Source of the DNA: Anaerophilus nitritigenes
GTDB taxonomy: Bacteria; Bacillota; Clostridia; Peptostreptococcales; Thermotaleaceae
Reading direction: 5' to 3'
Assembly: GCF_004138215.1 (NCBI RefSeq)
Contig: NZ_RYYS01000014.1
Coordinates: 1 to 61,860 of the forward strand
DNA length: 61,860 bases
In this document: positions 1 to 8,644 of the stretch, one piece after another
Layout of the letters: every line of letters starts with the position of its first letter
How positions within the stretch are numbered: the first letter of the stretch is position 1
The notes under the pieces: generated by a model
What the model was told of the DNA's origin: nothing
Seen by the model: only the letters and a program-made list of their open reading frames with translations
Databases searched by the model: none
Made by a program: the position numbers and the translations under genes

Positions 1-19
1 TATTTTTTTGCAAAAAATT

Positions 20-48
20 AAATGTTGGAGTTATTCACCCCAACATTT
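20..48 (-). terminator. Terminator-like hairpin reading leftward
   Basis: Read on the minus strand this is a 12-bp stem (AAATGTTGGGGT with ACTCCAACATTT, one G-U pair) and a 5-base loop, followed by AATTTTTTG. It lies downstream, in the same orientation, of the repeat copy at 101-254. No confident minus-strand gene ends here inside the window, so the transcript it would terminate is unknown. Confidence 0.6.
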
Positions 49-100
49 ATTATAGAACCTTTTGACTTTTATAAAAAGAGATAGTGTATATAATGGTGGT

Positions 101-254
101 AGTTTGTAGACAAAGTTATAAAATTCTTCACTAATTTTCAAATTTAGAAAATATGAAGAAACGGTCGAAAATAGAATTACAAACTCGCTATGCTCAAACA
201 GTGTAATGCTAATCATTTTCTTCCTTATTCTATATTTTCACAAATTCTCAATAA
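101..254 (-). repeat. Dispersed repeat, copy A
   Basis: About 150 bp that match, as the reverse complement, the copy at 7466-7617 with only scattered substitutions. The first part also matches the sequence at the right end of the window. The core resembles an inverted repeat (AGCATTACA with TGTAATGCT, one mismatch here). Its minus strand carries an open frame starting MISITLFE. Most differences from copy B change the encoded residue, so I do not treat it as a gene. It is placed outside hsdR and opposite in orientation to copy B. Confidence 0.85.
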
Positions 255-289
255 ATGTTTCGAATTTTAGGACTTTGCTACAATATACT

Positions 290-318
290 TTGTCAATAGT
301 CTGTATTTTATATATAAT
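290..318 (+). promoter_or_regulatory. Candidate promoter for the hsd operon
   Basis: TTGTCA at 290-295, a 17-base spacer, and TATAAT at 313-318. This fits a housekeeping sigma-A promoter and lies about 120 bases upstream of hsdR. The leader between it and hsdR includes a small TAGCT/AGCTA hairpin near 359-374 and no recognisable gene. Confidence 0.55.
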
Positions 319-437
319 TGTATTGTTAGTTTTTATAAATGAAAAAATAGGGAGATTTAGCTATAATAAGCTAAAAAATGATAAAATAGTATAAAGGAGT
401 ATTTAATAGTAAAGCAGAAGGAAATGAGGGGGATATC

Positions 438-3400
438 ATGTCTAATTTTACTTTTTTAAATAAGAAATGGGCAATATTGGCTAAGTTAGGAACACAAGCA
501 GAAAACTATCTTCATACGGATAGCAATGCATCCATGTTAAAGATGCGTATGTTTGGAGAACAACTGATAGATCATATATTAGCAGCTTTGAAAATTGAAG
601 TGGATAAATTTTTAACTCAAGATGATAAGATTAAACTTTTAAGAAATACAAGAATAAATGGAGCTATACCAGACTTGTTTGATATAGTGAGACGTTATGG
701 AAATAAGGCGAATCATGAAGGCTATGAAAACAAAAAAGATGCTTTAGAATGTTTAGTAGCTATGTATAGAATATCGGCTTGGTTTTATATTAACGTAACA
801 AAAGATACTTCAATAAAACCATTAGCATATAAAACTCCTAAACCAGTTAAAGCGAAAGCACCAGTATATAACATGGAAGAGTATGCTAAAGAAAAGGAAG
901 AAATAAAAGAAGAACATATTAAAGAAGTAAGTGCTGTAAAGGAAGAAGTAAAAACAGTTATTGAAACTGAAAATGATAAAAAGTTAGAGAAGGAAGTTGA
1001 AGAAACTTTAGAGCTGAATGAAGCAGAAACCAGAAAAAAATTGATAGATATAATGTTAAAGGATGCAGGATGGGATATTAGTAACAATGAATTTGTGAAA
1101 GTAGAATTTCTCTTAGAAAACCATAAAGAAGCTGGTAAAAAAGGATTTGTTGATTATGTATTGTTTGATAAAAAAGGCAAACCAATTGCAGTAGTAGAGG
1201 CTAAAAAATCTTTTGTTGATCCTATTATAGGACGCCAACAAGCAGTAGAATATGCCAATACGATAGAAAGAGATTATAAAGTTCGGCCTATAGTTTTTTA
1301 TACCAATGGATATGAAATATACATGTGGGATGATAAGTACAGTGAGCCAAGACAAATTTGGGGATTTTATACACTAGAAGATTTAGAAGAATTATTTTTT
1401 AAACATAAGTATAAGAAGGATTTAAACAAAGTTGAAATAGACCAAAATATTGCAGGAAGACCCTATCAAATAGAAGGGATCAAAAGAGTGTATGAAAGAT
1501 ATTCAAGTGGGTTTAGAAAATCTCTTTTAGTAATGGCTACAGGAACTGGAAAAACAAGAACAGTTATTGGATTAACAAAGGGCATGATGGAAGCAAATTG
1601 GGCTAAAAGAGTATTATTTTTAGCGGATAGAGATGAACTTGTAAGACAAGCTAAAGAGGATAAAAATAGCTTTAAAACCTTTATGCCAGAGCAAATATCT
1701 TGTAGATTTACTGGGAAAAATTCTGATAATAGAGAGGCTACACTTTATTTTTCAACATATCAAACTATGATTAATTATTATAGTAAGTTTAGTGTAGGAT
1801 TTTTTGACCTTATTATTTGTGATGAGTCTCATAGAAGTATATATAAGACATATAGGGATATTTTAGAATATTTTGATTCTCGTATTATAGGGCTAACAGC
1901 TACACCAGTAGATTTTATAGAAAGAAATACTTTTGATTTATTTAATTGTGAAGAAGAAGATCCCACATTTAATTTTTCCATAGACCAAGCTTGGAGTCAT
2001 ATACCTCCATATCTTATTGAGCCAAGAGTAATTGATGCTACTACTGACTTTTTAAGAAAAGGAATAAAATATAGCCAAATGACAGAAGAACAAAGAAGAC
2101 AGGTGGATGATGAAGGTTATAATGGTGATGAAATTGAATTTGATAAAAAAGAATTAGAAAAGAAAATAACAAATAAAGATACCAATAAGTTTATATTAAA
2201 GACATTAATGGATAATGGAATTAAAGTAGGAGATCATTTAGGAAAGACAATCATATTTGCCAAAAATAAAAATCATGCTAATCTACTAGATTCGTTATTT
2301 AATGAAATGTATCCTCAATATAAAGGAAAAATGACGGCTGTTATTTATTCAGGAATTAAGGATAAGGAAAGACTTATAGAAAATTTTAAAAATGAAGAAT
2401 TCCCTAGAATTGCTATTTCTGTAGACTTATTAGATACAGGAATAGATGTACCTGAAATAGTTAATTTAGTATTCGCAAAGCCTATATATTCAAAGGTTAA
2501 GTTTTGGCAGATGATAGGTAGAGGAACAAGAAGATGCGATAATTTATTTGACAATGGATTAGACAAAACAGAGTTTGTTATTTTTGATTCATATAAAAAC
2601 TTTGAATTCTTTGAAATGAATCCAAAAGGATTTATTCCTAAGCTACAAAAAACATCTATGCAGGTTAGATTTGAATCTTTGTGCAAGCTTTTAGAAACAT
2701 ATAAGTTAAAAAATAAAGAGAATATATGCAATGATTTTGTAGAAAAGTTAAAGAGAGATATAGAAGAGTTACCATTAGAGAGCATAGAAATAAAGAAAAA
2801 TAGAAAGAAAATAGAACAGGTTAAAAAGGAAGAATACTGGAAGAATTTAAGTGAAAACTTTATTAAAAAGCTAAAGTTAGAGATTGCACCATTAATTCAA
2901 TGGATTGAAGCGAAAGATAATTCAGATGCTATTTCATTTGACAACTCAATATATAGAATACTTCAAAACTTTGAGAATAACGATAAGGATTTATTGATTA
3001 AAGAAATTAATGTGACTATGGAAAAGTTAGCAAGACTAAAACTCAATATAAATCAATTTGATGGAAAAAGAGAGGTTGTAAAATCATTATTACAGCCATC
3101 AGGTTGGGAGAATCTTAGTTACGAAAGATTAGAGAAAATAAGAATAGATCTAAGAGATTTGATGAAACATAAAGGAGCTACATCAGGAGCTTTTGTAGTA
3201 TTTGATATAAAAGATACTGCTGGAGTAGTAAAAGAAATTAGTGCGGGTTCAGTTTTATATGGAGCTAATATGGAGCCTTATGAAAAGAGAGTGAAATCAG
3301 CCATTGAAGAGAAGTTAAATGATCAGTTAGTGATTCTTAAAATTAGAAAAGGTGAAAAGCTTTCTCAAACTGAAATAGAGGGTATATACTCCATATTTGG

Positions 3401-3746
3401 TGAAGAATTTGTTTATAGTATAGATGAGCTTTCAAGTAAAACAGATATAGATAAAGAGGATATAGTCGGTATTATTCGAAAGTTTGTTGGTGTTGATGAA
3501 ATGGAATTAAATAAAAGGTTTGAAGAATTTATTCAAAAGTACCATAAAAAAATGAATGCTACTCAAATTAAAACTTTAGAAATTATTAAGAACGATATAG
3601 CTAAAAACAAAGGGATATCCTTTGCAGCATTATTTGCACAACCCTATACATCATTTAGTCCAAATGGAGTGGATGGTATATTTGGGAGAATGGCTGATGA
3701 TGTCTTTGATCTGATAGCACCATTTAAAGCGACATATATATCTTAA
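438..3746 (+). CDS. hsdR: Type I restriction enzyme, R subunit
   Basis: This is the motor and nuclease subunit of a type I restriction-modification complex, which translocates DNA and cuts it away from an unmethylated target. Of 1102 residues, the N-terminal ~120 look like a DUF4145-type domain, followed by a charged Lys/Glu linker. The HsdR nuclease domain comes next, with Asp239 and the E-A-K triad at 254-256. The superfamily 2 helicase part shows Walker A (ATGTGKT, 367-373), a DESH box (462-465), TATP (487-490) and QMIGRGTRR (691-699). The C-terminus resembles the EcoEI-type R domain. The ATG follows a GAGGGGG site. It is the first gene of hsdR-hsdM-hsdS, with 20 bases to hsdM. No frameshift was seen, so it looks intact. 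Confidence 0.97.
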   Translation: MSNFTFLNKKWAILAKLGTQAENYLHTDSNASMLKMRMFGEQLIDHILAALKIEVDKFLTQDDKIKLLRNTRINGAIPDLFDIVRRYGNKANHEGYENKKDALECLVAMYRISAWFYINVTKDTSIKPLAYKTPKPVKAKAPVYNMEEYAKEKEEIKEEHIKEVSAVKEEVKTVIETENDKKLEKEVEETLELNEAETRKKLIDIMLKDAGWDISNNEFVKVEFLLENHKEAGKKGFVDYVLFDKKGKPIAVVEAKKSFVDPIIGRQQAVEYANTIERDYKVRPIVFYTNGYEIYMWDDKYSEPRQIWGFYTLEDLEELFFKHKYKKDLNKVEIDQNIAGRPYQIEGIKRVYERYSSGFRKSLLVMATGTGKTRTVIGLTKGMMEANWAKRVLFLADRDELVRQAKEDKNSFKTFMPEQISCRFTGKNSDNREATLYFSTYQTMINYYSKFSVGFFDLIICDESHRSIYKTYRDILEYFDSRIIGLTATPVDFIERNTFDLFNCEEEDPTFNFSIDQAWSHIPPYLIEPRVIDATTDFLRKGIKYSQMTEEQRRQVDDEGYNGDEIEFDKKELEKKITNKDTNKFILKTLMDNGIKVGDHLGKTIIFAKNKNHANLLDSLFNEMYPQYKGKMTAVIYSGIKDKERLIENFKNEEFPRIAISVDLLDTGIDVPEIVNLVFAKPIYSKVKFWQMIGRGTRRCDNLFDNGLDKTEFVIFDSYKNFEFFEMNPKGFIPKLQKTSMQVRFESLCKLLETYKLKNKENICNDFVEKLKRDIEELPLESIEIKKNRKKIEQVKKEEYWKNLSENFIKKLKLEIAPLIQWIEAKDNSDAISFDNSIYRILQNFENNDKDLLIKEINVTMEKLARLKLNINQFDGKREVVKSLLQPSGWENLSYERLEKIRIDLRDLMKHKGATSGAFVVFDIKDTAGVVKEISAGSVLYGANMEPYEKRVKSAIEEKLNDQLVILKIRKGEKLSQTEIEGIYSIFGEEFVYSIDELSSKTDIDKEDIVGIIRKFVGVDEMELNKRFEEFIQKYHKKMNATQIKTLEIIKNDIAKNKGISFAALFAQPYTSFSPNGVDGIFGRMADDVFDLIAPFKATYIS

Positions 3747-3766
3747 ATTTAGGAGGAGTCAAAGCA

Positions 3767-5317
3767 ATGTTAAGTCCAGATATTAAAAGTAAAATTGATA
3801 AATTATGGAATAATTTTTGGTCAGGGGGAATATCGAACCCTCTGACTGTAATAGAGCAGATATCATATCTTTTGTTTATAAAAAGATTAGATGATATGGA
3901 TAATGCAAATGAAAAAAGAGCCAATAGAATAGGCAAACCATATAGATCGTTATTTATGGAGCTAAGTGAAAAATTAAAAGAAGACCGTAAGATAGAGGAA
4001 GATTTTAACTATGAATTATTAAAGTGGAGTCAATTTAAGCATTTAGATGTTGAAAATATGTTTGATATTGTATCACAAAAGGTATTTCCTGCAATAAAAA
4101 AATTAGGTGGGGATAATTCAAGTTTTACAGCTGAAATGAAGGATGCAGTATTTATGATACCAAAAGCATCTCTACTTCAAGAGTCAGTTAGACTTATTGA
4201 TGGAATAAATATGGATGATGCAGATACTAAGGGAGATTTATACGAGTATCTTTTATCAAAGCTTTCAACATCAGGAGTAAATGGTCAGTTTAGAACACCA
4301 AGACATATAATAAGAATGATGGTTGAACTTATGGACCCATCATGTGATGATAAAATATGTGACCCTGCTTGTGGTACTGCTGGATTTTTAATTAATTCAT
4401 TAGAATATGTATTAGAAAAATACACAAACTCTGAAAGTGTATTTACCGATGAGGAAGGAAATCTTCATAATAGAATTGGAGATATGATGAAGGGTGAAGA
4501 GTGGGAGCATTTTAGAAATCAAATGTTTTATGGATTTGACTTTGACCCATCAATGGTTAGAATCGCTTCAATGAATCTTATGCTTCATAGTGTAGATAAC
4601 CCAAATGTAAGACAAATGGATACATTATCTAAAAATTATGAAGAAGAAAATAAATATACATTGGTATTAGCAAATCCACCTTTTAAAGGAAGTATAGATA
4701 AAGAAGATATAAATTCTACCCTTGCAAAGGGAGCAAAAACTACTAAGACTGAACTTTTATTTATGAAGCTTATCAATACAATACTTGATTTAGGTGGAAG
4801 ATGTGCTGTAATAGTTCCAGACGGAGTGTTATTTGGATCAACGAAAGCTCATAAGGATATAAGACAAAATTTAGTGGAAGAAAATGCATTAGAAGGTGTA
4901 ATATCAATGCCTTCAGGAGTATTTAAACCCTATGCAGGAGTATCAACAGCGGTGCTTTTATTTACAAAAGGTGGAGAAACAAATAAAGTATGGTTTTATG
5001 ATATGCAAAGTGATGGATTATCACTAGATGATAAAAGAAACAAACTTGATCATGATGGAGATATTCCAGATATAGTAGAAAAATGGAGAGCTGTAAAAAA
5101 AGATAATACGATAGAGCCAACGAAAGAAGATAAATGGTTTTGGGTAGAAAAAGAAAAGATAGTAGATAATGATTATGATTTATCAATAAATAAATATAAG
5201 AAAATAGAATACGAAGAGGTAGTATATGAAAAGCCAGAGATGATACTAGATAAGCTTGAGGCTTTAGAAAAATCAATTTTAGAGGATGTAGCAGAGCTTA
5301 AAGGAATGGTGAAGTAG
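3767..5317 (+). CDS. hsdM: Type I methyltransferase, M subunit
   Basis: N6-adenine DNA methyltransferase subunit. With HsdS it methylates the target and with HsdR it forms the restriction complex. The protein has 516 residues: an HsdM N-terminal helical domain (about 1-150), then the Rossmann methylase domain. The SAM-binding motif reads DPACGTAGFL at 199-208, with Ala where many relatives have Gly, and the catalytic NPPF is at 303-306. The C-terminus is charged and probably coiled-coil. The start follows AGGAGG by 10 bases. The stop is one base from the hsdS ATG, suggesting coupled translation. Confidence 0.97.
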   Translation: MLSPDIKSKIDKLWNNFWSGGISNPLTVIEQISYLLFIKRLDDMDNANEKRANRIGKPYRSLFMELSEKLKEDRKIEEDFNYELLKWSQFKHLDVENMFDIVSQKVFPAIKKLGGDNSSFTAEMKDAVFMIPKASLLQESVRLIDGINMDDADTKGDLYEYLLSKLSTSGVNGQFRTPRHIIRMMVELMDPSCDDKICDPACGTAGFLINSLEYVLEKYTNSESVFTDEEGNLHNRIGDMMKGEEWEHFRNQMFYGFDFDPSMVRIASMNLMLHSVDNPNVRQMDTLSKNYEEENKYTLVLANPPFKGSIDKEDINSTLAKGAKTTKTELLFMKLINTILDLGGRCAVIVPDGVLFGSTKAHKDIRQNLVEENALEGVISMPSGVFKPYAGVSTAVLLFTKGGETNKVWFYDMQSDGLSLDDKRNKLDHDGDIPDIVEKWRAVKKDNTIEPTKEDKWFWVEKEKIVDNDYDLSINKYKKIEYEEVVYEKPEMILDKLEALEKSILEDVAELKGMVK

Positions 5318-5318
5318 G

Positions 5319-6527
5319 ATGGAGAAGACTAATTTTTCAGAAGAGTGGAGAAAAGTTAAACTATCGGATTTAGGAAAAATACTTACAGGAAATACACCAT
5401 CAACAAAGTGTGAAGAGTACTATAATTCTAAAGATTTTATGTTTATTAAGCCAGATGATTTAAGGAAAAATACACTTAATAAAATAAATATTAGTAAAGC
5501 ATATATATCATCAAGTGGGTCTGAAAAAGCAAGGAAGGTACCTGCTGGAAGTATATTAGTAACTTGTATCGGAATTATAGGTAAGGTTGCAATAGTGGAA
5601 GCTGAAGCGTGTTTTAATCAACAAATTAATGCTATAATACCTGATAATAATATAGTGGATGCAAAATTTTTAGGGTATGCTATATTAAAATATAAATATT
5701 TACTAAAAGCAGTAGCTAATGCGCCTATTGTTCCTATAATAAATAAGACGCAATTTAGTGATATAGAAATTAAGATACCCCCATTAGAAACTCAAAAGAA
5801 AATAGTTCAGGTTTTAGAAAAGGCTGAAAAGGCTATAAAAAAGAGAAAAGAAGCTATTAATTTGTTGGATGAATTAGTTAAATCGAGATTTATCGAGATG
5901 TTTGGGGATCCAGTATTAAATCCTAAAGGATGGAATGTAGGAGTATTAGAAAAGTATATTGATGTAATAGGCGGATATGCATTTAAAAGTACTAAATTTA
6001 TAAATGAAGGTATACCAGTGTTAAAAATAGGCAATATTAATGCAGGATATTTTAAGCCAGAAAATTTGATGTTTTGGAAAAAAGATAGGAAACTTAATAA
6101 ATATTTGATAAAGCCGAAAGATTTAGTTATATCACTAACAGGAACTGTTGGTAAAGATGATTATGGGAATGTATGTATAATTGGTGACGATTATGAAGAG
6201 TATTATTTAAACCAACGTAATGCAAAGTTAGAAATTAAATCAGAAAATTTATTTAATAAATATTATTTAACATATTTATTAAAAGTTCCAGAAATTAAAA
6301 AGAGATTAACAGGAATTAATAGAGGTGTGAGACAAGCAAATATTGCTAACAAAGATATTTTAAATTTAAAAGTACCAATACCACCAATAGGTTTACAAAA
6401 TGACTTTGCTAAATTAGTTAATCAAATCGATAAATTGAAATGTAAAATGGAGGAGAGTTTAGAAGAATTAGAAAATAACTTTAATTCATTAATGCAAAGG
6501 GCATTTACTGGAGAATTATTTAATTAA
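5319..6527 (+). CDS. hsdS: Type I restriction system, specificity subunit
   Basis: HsdS recognises the two halves of the DNA target and holds the complex together. Its 402 residues show the usual layout: target-recognition domain 1 (about 10-150), a conserved helical spacer (about 151-205) beginning IPPLETQKKIVQVLEKAEKA and ending EMFGDPVLNPKGW, recognition domain 2 (about 206-355), and a C-terminal helical repeat ending QRAFTGELFN. Both halves are present, so the target should be bipartite, but its sequence cannot be read from the protein. I saw no second hsdS, recombinase or inverted repeat that would suggest shuffling. Confidence 0.95.
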   Translation: MEKTNFSEEWRKVKLSDLGKILTGNTPSTKCEEYYNSKDFMFIKPDDLRKNTLNKINISKAYISSSGSEKARKVPAGSILVTCIGIIGKVAIVEAEACFNQQINAIIPDNNIVDAKFLGYAILKYKYLLKAVANAPIVPIINKTQFSDIEIKIPPLETQKKIVQVLEKAEKAIKKRKEAINLLDELVKSRFIEMFGDPVLNPKGWNVGVLEKYIDVIGGYAFKSTKFINEGIPVLKIGNINAGYFKPENLMFWKKDRKLNKYLIKPKDLVISLTGTVGKDDYGNVCIIGDDYEEYYLNQRNAKLEIKSENLFNKYYLTYLLKVPEIKKRLTGINRGVRQANIANKDILNLKVPIPPIGLQNDFAKLVNQIDKLKCKMEESLEELENNFNSLMQRAFTGELFN

Positions 6528-6674
6528 ATTAGAGGAGTATATATGTAATAAATTTGATATTTATTATAATTATAGAAAAAGGTAGTTGTAAAATGAAAAT
6601 AGTAACTTATCTACAGAAAAAAGCATATATAGATATACATTTAATTAAAATTTAAATGATTTAAAATAAAATTA

Positions 6675-6696
6675 GGAACGACACAGGGGTCGTTCC
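6675..6696. repeat. Perfect hairpin after hsdS, no T-tract
   Basis: GGAACGAC and GTCGTTCC form a perfect 8-bp stem around ACAGGG. It is followed by ACTATG, not a run of T, so it is not a standard intrinsic terminator. The intergenic stretch 6528-6789 holds nothing else recognisable. It could be an operator, an RNA processing hairpin or a terminator of unusual type. Confidence 0.5.
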
Positions 6697-6789
6697 ACTA
6701 TGTTGTATACATGATGAAGAAATAGCAAGAAAGTTTTCATACATTAAAAGCTATTGATTGCCTGAAATTTGAAAGAGGTGAGCTTATTA

Positions 6790-7236
6790 ATGAATGATGC
6801 TCAAAAAAATGATTTGTTTTATGTATGTTGTCTTATAGAATTTATAGGTAGAAAAACTAAAAATAGAAGGTCAACAATTGTTCAAATATTAGGTAAGGAA
6901 GAACTAACAAGACAATTAGATATTGCAGAGGTTAATCATTGTCTATCATTTGACCAAGTTTCAGATGAAATAATAGAGTATTTTAATATATCAGAAGGGG
7001 ATTTTGATACTGTTGGAGTATGTAAATACAATGTTCCAAGTGTTCAAGCAATAGGAAAAGTGTATCAGAGATTAATAATAAGTATAATTTCAGAACAATA
7101 TAATTTACTAGATGTTTTATTCAAAGTATTTAATTCATTTATAAGTGATGAAATTTCAGATTTCAATTCATCTGTTTATTATAGTAACCCAGAGTATTTA
7201 AAGTACTCTTACTTAGAAGGAAGATTATTAGAGTAA
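6790..7236 (+). CDS. Unrecognised 148-residue protein beside the hsd operon
   Basis: The family could not be named with confidence. The protein is soluble, acidic and probably all-helical, with no signal peptide or membrane segment. Notable stretches are a Cys pair near the start (VCCLIEFIGRKTKNRRS), a middle segment with NHCLSFDQVSDEIIEYF, and a C-terminal Asn/Ser/Tyr-rich part (FNSSVYYSNPEYLKYSYLEG). A TTG start at 6769 is possible, but the ATG at 6790 sits 8 bases after AAAGAGGTGAG and is preferred. It is co-directional with hsdRMS, about 260 bases downstream, so it may belong to the same island. Whether it has a defence role is unknown. Confidence 0.75.
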   Translation: MNDAQKNDLFYVCCLIEFIGRKTKNRRSTIVQILGKEELTRQLDIAEVNHCLSFDQVSDEIIEYFNISEGDFDTVGVCKYNVPSVQAIGKVYQRLIISIISEQYNLLDVLFKVFNSFISDEISDFNSSVYYSNPEYLKYSYLEGRLLE

Positions 7237-7252
7237 TTACTTTTTCATATTC

Positions 7253-7281
7253 TTGAAACTTATAAGAAAATAAGATATAAA
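7253..7281 (+). promoter_or_regulatory. Candidate promoter for the small peptide gene
   Basis: TTGAAA at 7253-7258, a 17-base spacer, and TATAAA at 7276-7281, ending 37 bases before the ATG at 7319. Confidence 0.45.
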
Positions 7282-7318
7282 TAGAATAAAGAGTAATACT
7301 ATAAAGGGGTTGAAAGGC

Positions 7319-7408
7319 ATGAAATATAAAACAAAAAAAGTAGTAGCTATTACTATTGCAGCTATGATGGTGATTAGTGCTTTTGCTACAGTAGTTTCTA
7401 TTTTCTAG
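7319..7408 (+). CDS. Tiny one-helix membrane peptide, 29 residues
   Basis: A short frame begins with ATG at 7319 and ends with TAG at 7406-7408. It encodes a basic N-terminus (MKYKTKK) followed by one hydrophobic segment (VVAITIAAMMVISAFATVV). An AAGGGG site and a promoter-like pair lie upstream. Size and layout resemble the small Prli42/DUF4044-type membrane peptides of Firmicutes, which is a resemblance only. It could also be the remains of a truncated secreted protein. Confidence 0.5.
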   Translation: MKYKTKKVVAITIAAMMVISAFATVVSIF

Positions 7409-7465
7409 ACAGAAGGTTATTAGCGGTAAAGTGTATTTTGGCAAAGGCATAAAAATAAGGAACAA

Positions 7466-7617
7466 TTATTGAGAATTTGTGAAAATATAGAAAAAAGAGA
7501 GAAAATGATTAGCATTACACTGTTTGAGCGTAGCGAGTTTGTAATGCTATTTTCGACTGTTTCTATATATTTTCCAAATTTGAAAATTAGTGACGGTTTT
7601 TATGCCTTTGTCTACAA
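7466..7617 (+). repeat. Dispersed repeat, copy B
   Basis: Closely matches the reverse complement of 101-254. Here the core inverted repeat AGCATTACA/TGTAATGCT (9 bp each arm, 7510-7518 and 7541-7549) is perfect. It carries a 65-codon open frame beginning MISITLFERSEF near 7505, which I regard as incidental. It ends, like copy A, with TTTGTCTACAA, and a hairpin plus T-run follows directly (7621-7650). Confidence 0.85.
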
Positions 7618-7620
7618 TTT

Positions 7621-7650
7621 AAATGATTTTTATATTAAGAATCATTTTTT
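7621..7650 (+). terminator. Terminator-like hairpin after repeat copy B
   Basis: AAATGATT pairs with AATCATTT around an AT-rich loop and the 3' arm runs into TTTTTT on the plus strand. It sits just before the 3' end of the minus-strand lysR gene, but the T-run favours plus-strand use, for transcripts through the repeat. Confidence 0.5.
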
Positions 7651-7654
7651 CTTA

Positions 7655-8539
7655 TCAGTAAAATAACAAATCTAAAAAACTTTTCGCAGCAGTAGAAAGA
7701 GGAATTTTTTCATGAGTAAGGATTCCTATGCTTCTCTTAGAAGACTTTGGAACTACATCTAATATAAAAATATCATCAGTTTTAAGAAGTGTTTGAATAG
7801 CATCCTCCATAACAAAAGATATTCCCAATCCAATTTTAGTAAGTTCCATTAAAAGATCAATACTTTCTAGTTCAATTTCAGGCAAGATACTTACTTGATG
7901 ATTTTTTATATAACTTTCAAAAAAATTTCTAGTAGTAGAATTCTTCTTAAGACTTAAAAAAGGATAACTTTCAAGATCTTTTAGATCTATTTGTAAATTT
8001 TTTAAGTGATCATAAGACTTTCCTGCAATAAATACATCTTGTATTTTTTTTATTTCTGTATATTTTATATCCTTATTATTCTGTTCAAAAACATTTACTA
8101 CTGCTAGATCTACTTTTCCTTCATACAAAAGATCTGCACAAAGAGGAGAAGGTTTGTTAATAAGTTGGATTTTAATATTTGGAAAAGCTTCATGGAATTT
8201 TTTAATATAAGATAGAAGATAATATTTACAAATGGTATCACTTGCTGCAATAGTTACTTCTCCTACGTCTAAGGAATGAATAGATTCTATAAAATTCTCT
8301 CCTAACTGAATAAAATGAAAAGCATTTTTTATATAATCAAATAAATTTTCTCCCTCAGAAGTAAATTTAACTTTTTTTGTATGACGAACAAATAGTTGTA
8401 TACCTAATTGTTCCTCTAAGCTTTTGATAGATTGACTCACAGCAGATTGAGAAATATATAAATTTTTAGCTGCTTCAGAAAAACTCATATATTTTCCTAC
8501 ATAATAAAAATTTTTATAAAGCTCTAGATTTACATTCAT
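7655..8539 (-). CDS. LysR-family transcriptional regulator
   Basis: 294 residues. The N-terminal winged helix-turn-helix is clear: MSFSEAAKNLYISQSAVSQS, then LEEQLGIQLFVRHTKKVKFT. A linker helix and a C-terminal periplasmic-binding-like effector domain (about 90-290) follow. Such proteins usually repress themselves and activate a divergent neighbour. The neighbour here is purL, transcribed the other way, with inverted repeats in the gap. The effector cannot be read from the sequence. A purine-pathway role is inferred from position only. The start follows AGAGGTGC. Confidence 0.93.
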   Translation of the reverse strand: MNVNLELYKNFYYVGKYMSFSEAAKNLYISQSAVSQSIKSLEEQLGIQLFVRHTKKVKFTSEGENLFDYIKNAFHFIQLGENFIESIHSLDVGEVTIAASDTICKYYLLSYIKKFHEAFPNIKIQLINKPSPLCADLLYEGKVDLAVVNVFEQNNKDIKYTEIKKIQDVFIAGKSYDHLKNLQIDLKDLESYPFLSLKKNSTTRNFFESYIKNHQVSILPEIELESIDLLMELTKIGLGISFVMEDAIQTLLKTDDIFILDVVPKSSKRSIGILTHEKIPLSTAAKSFLDLLFY

Positions 8540-8561
8540 TTATAAGCACCTCTAATGTATA

Positions 8562-8590
8562 GTATTAACTATATTAATTTTATTAATCAA
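8562..8590 (-). promoter_or_regulatory. Candidate lysR promoter
   Basis: On the minus strand: TTGATT (8585-8590), a 17-base spacer and TAATAC (8562-8567), 23 bases from the lysR start codon. The inverted repeats at 8590-8617 begin right at the -35. Confidence 0.5.
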
Positions 8591-8617
8591 TTGTATTATG
8601 TTACAATCAAATTGTAA
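8590..8617. promoter_or_regulatory. Candidate LysR operator between lysR and purL
   Basis: Two overlapping inverted repeats share one arm: ATTGTA-N6-TACAAT (8590-8607) and TTACAAT-CAA-ATTGTAA (8601-8617). The second is a perfect 7-bp dyad with a T-N11-A core, the usual LysR box. The site abuts the lysR promoter and lies 28 bases before purL. Confidence 0.6.
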
Positions 8618-8644
8618 ATACTAAATGAAAAAAGGTGGGATAAC

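Noticed and set aside
31-216. 61-residue minus-strand frame starting MISITLFE, with a similar frame at 7469-7666
   Set aside because: Both lie in the dispersed repeat. Differences between copies mostly change residues and the frame runs through a terminator, so I treat the repeat as non-coding.
206-394. 62-residue hydrophobic plus-strand frame before hsdR
   Set aside because: It overlaps repeat copy A and the hsd promoter, has no ribosome site, and its hydrophobicity comes from AT-rich DNA.
5319-6527. Phase-variable hsdS
   Set aside because: No second specificity gene, partial copy, recombinase or inverted repeat within the gene was found.
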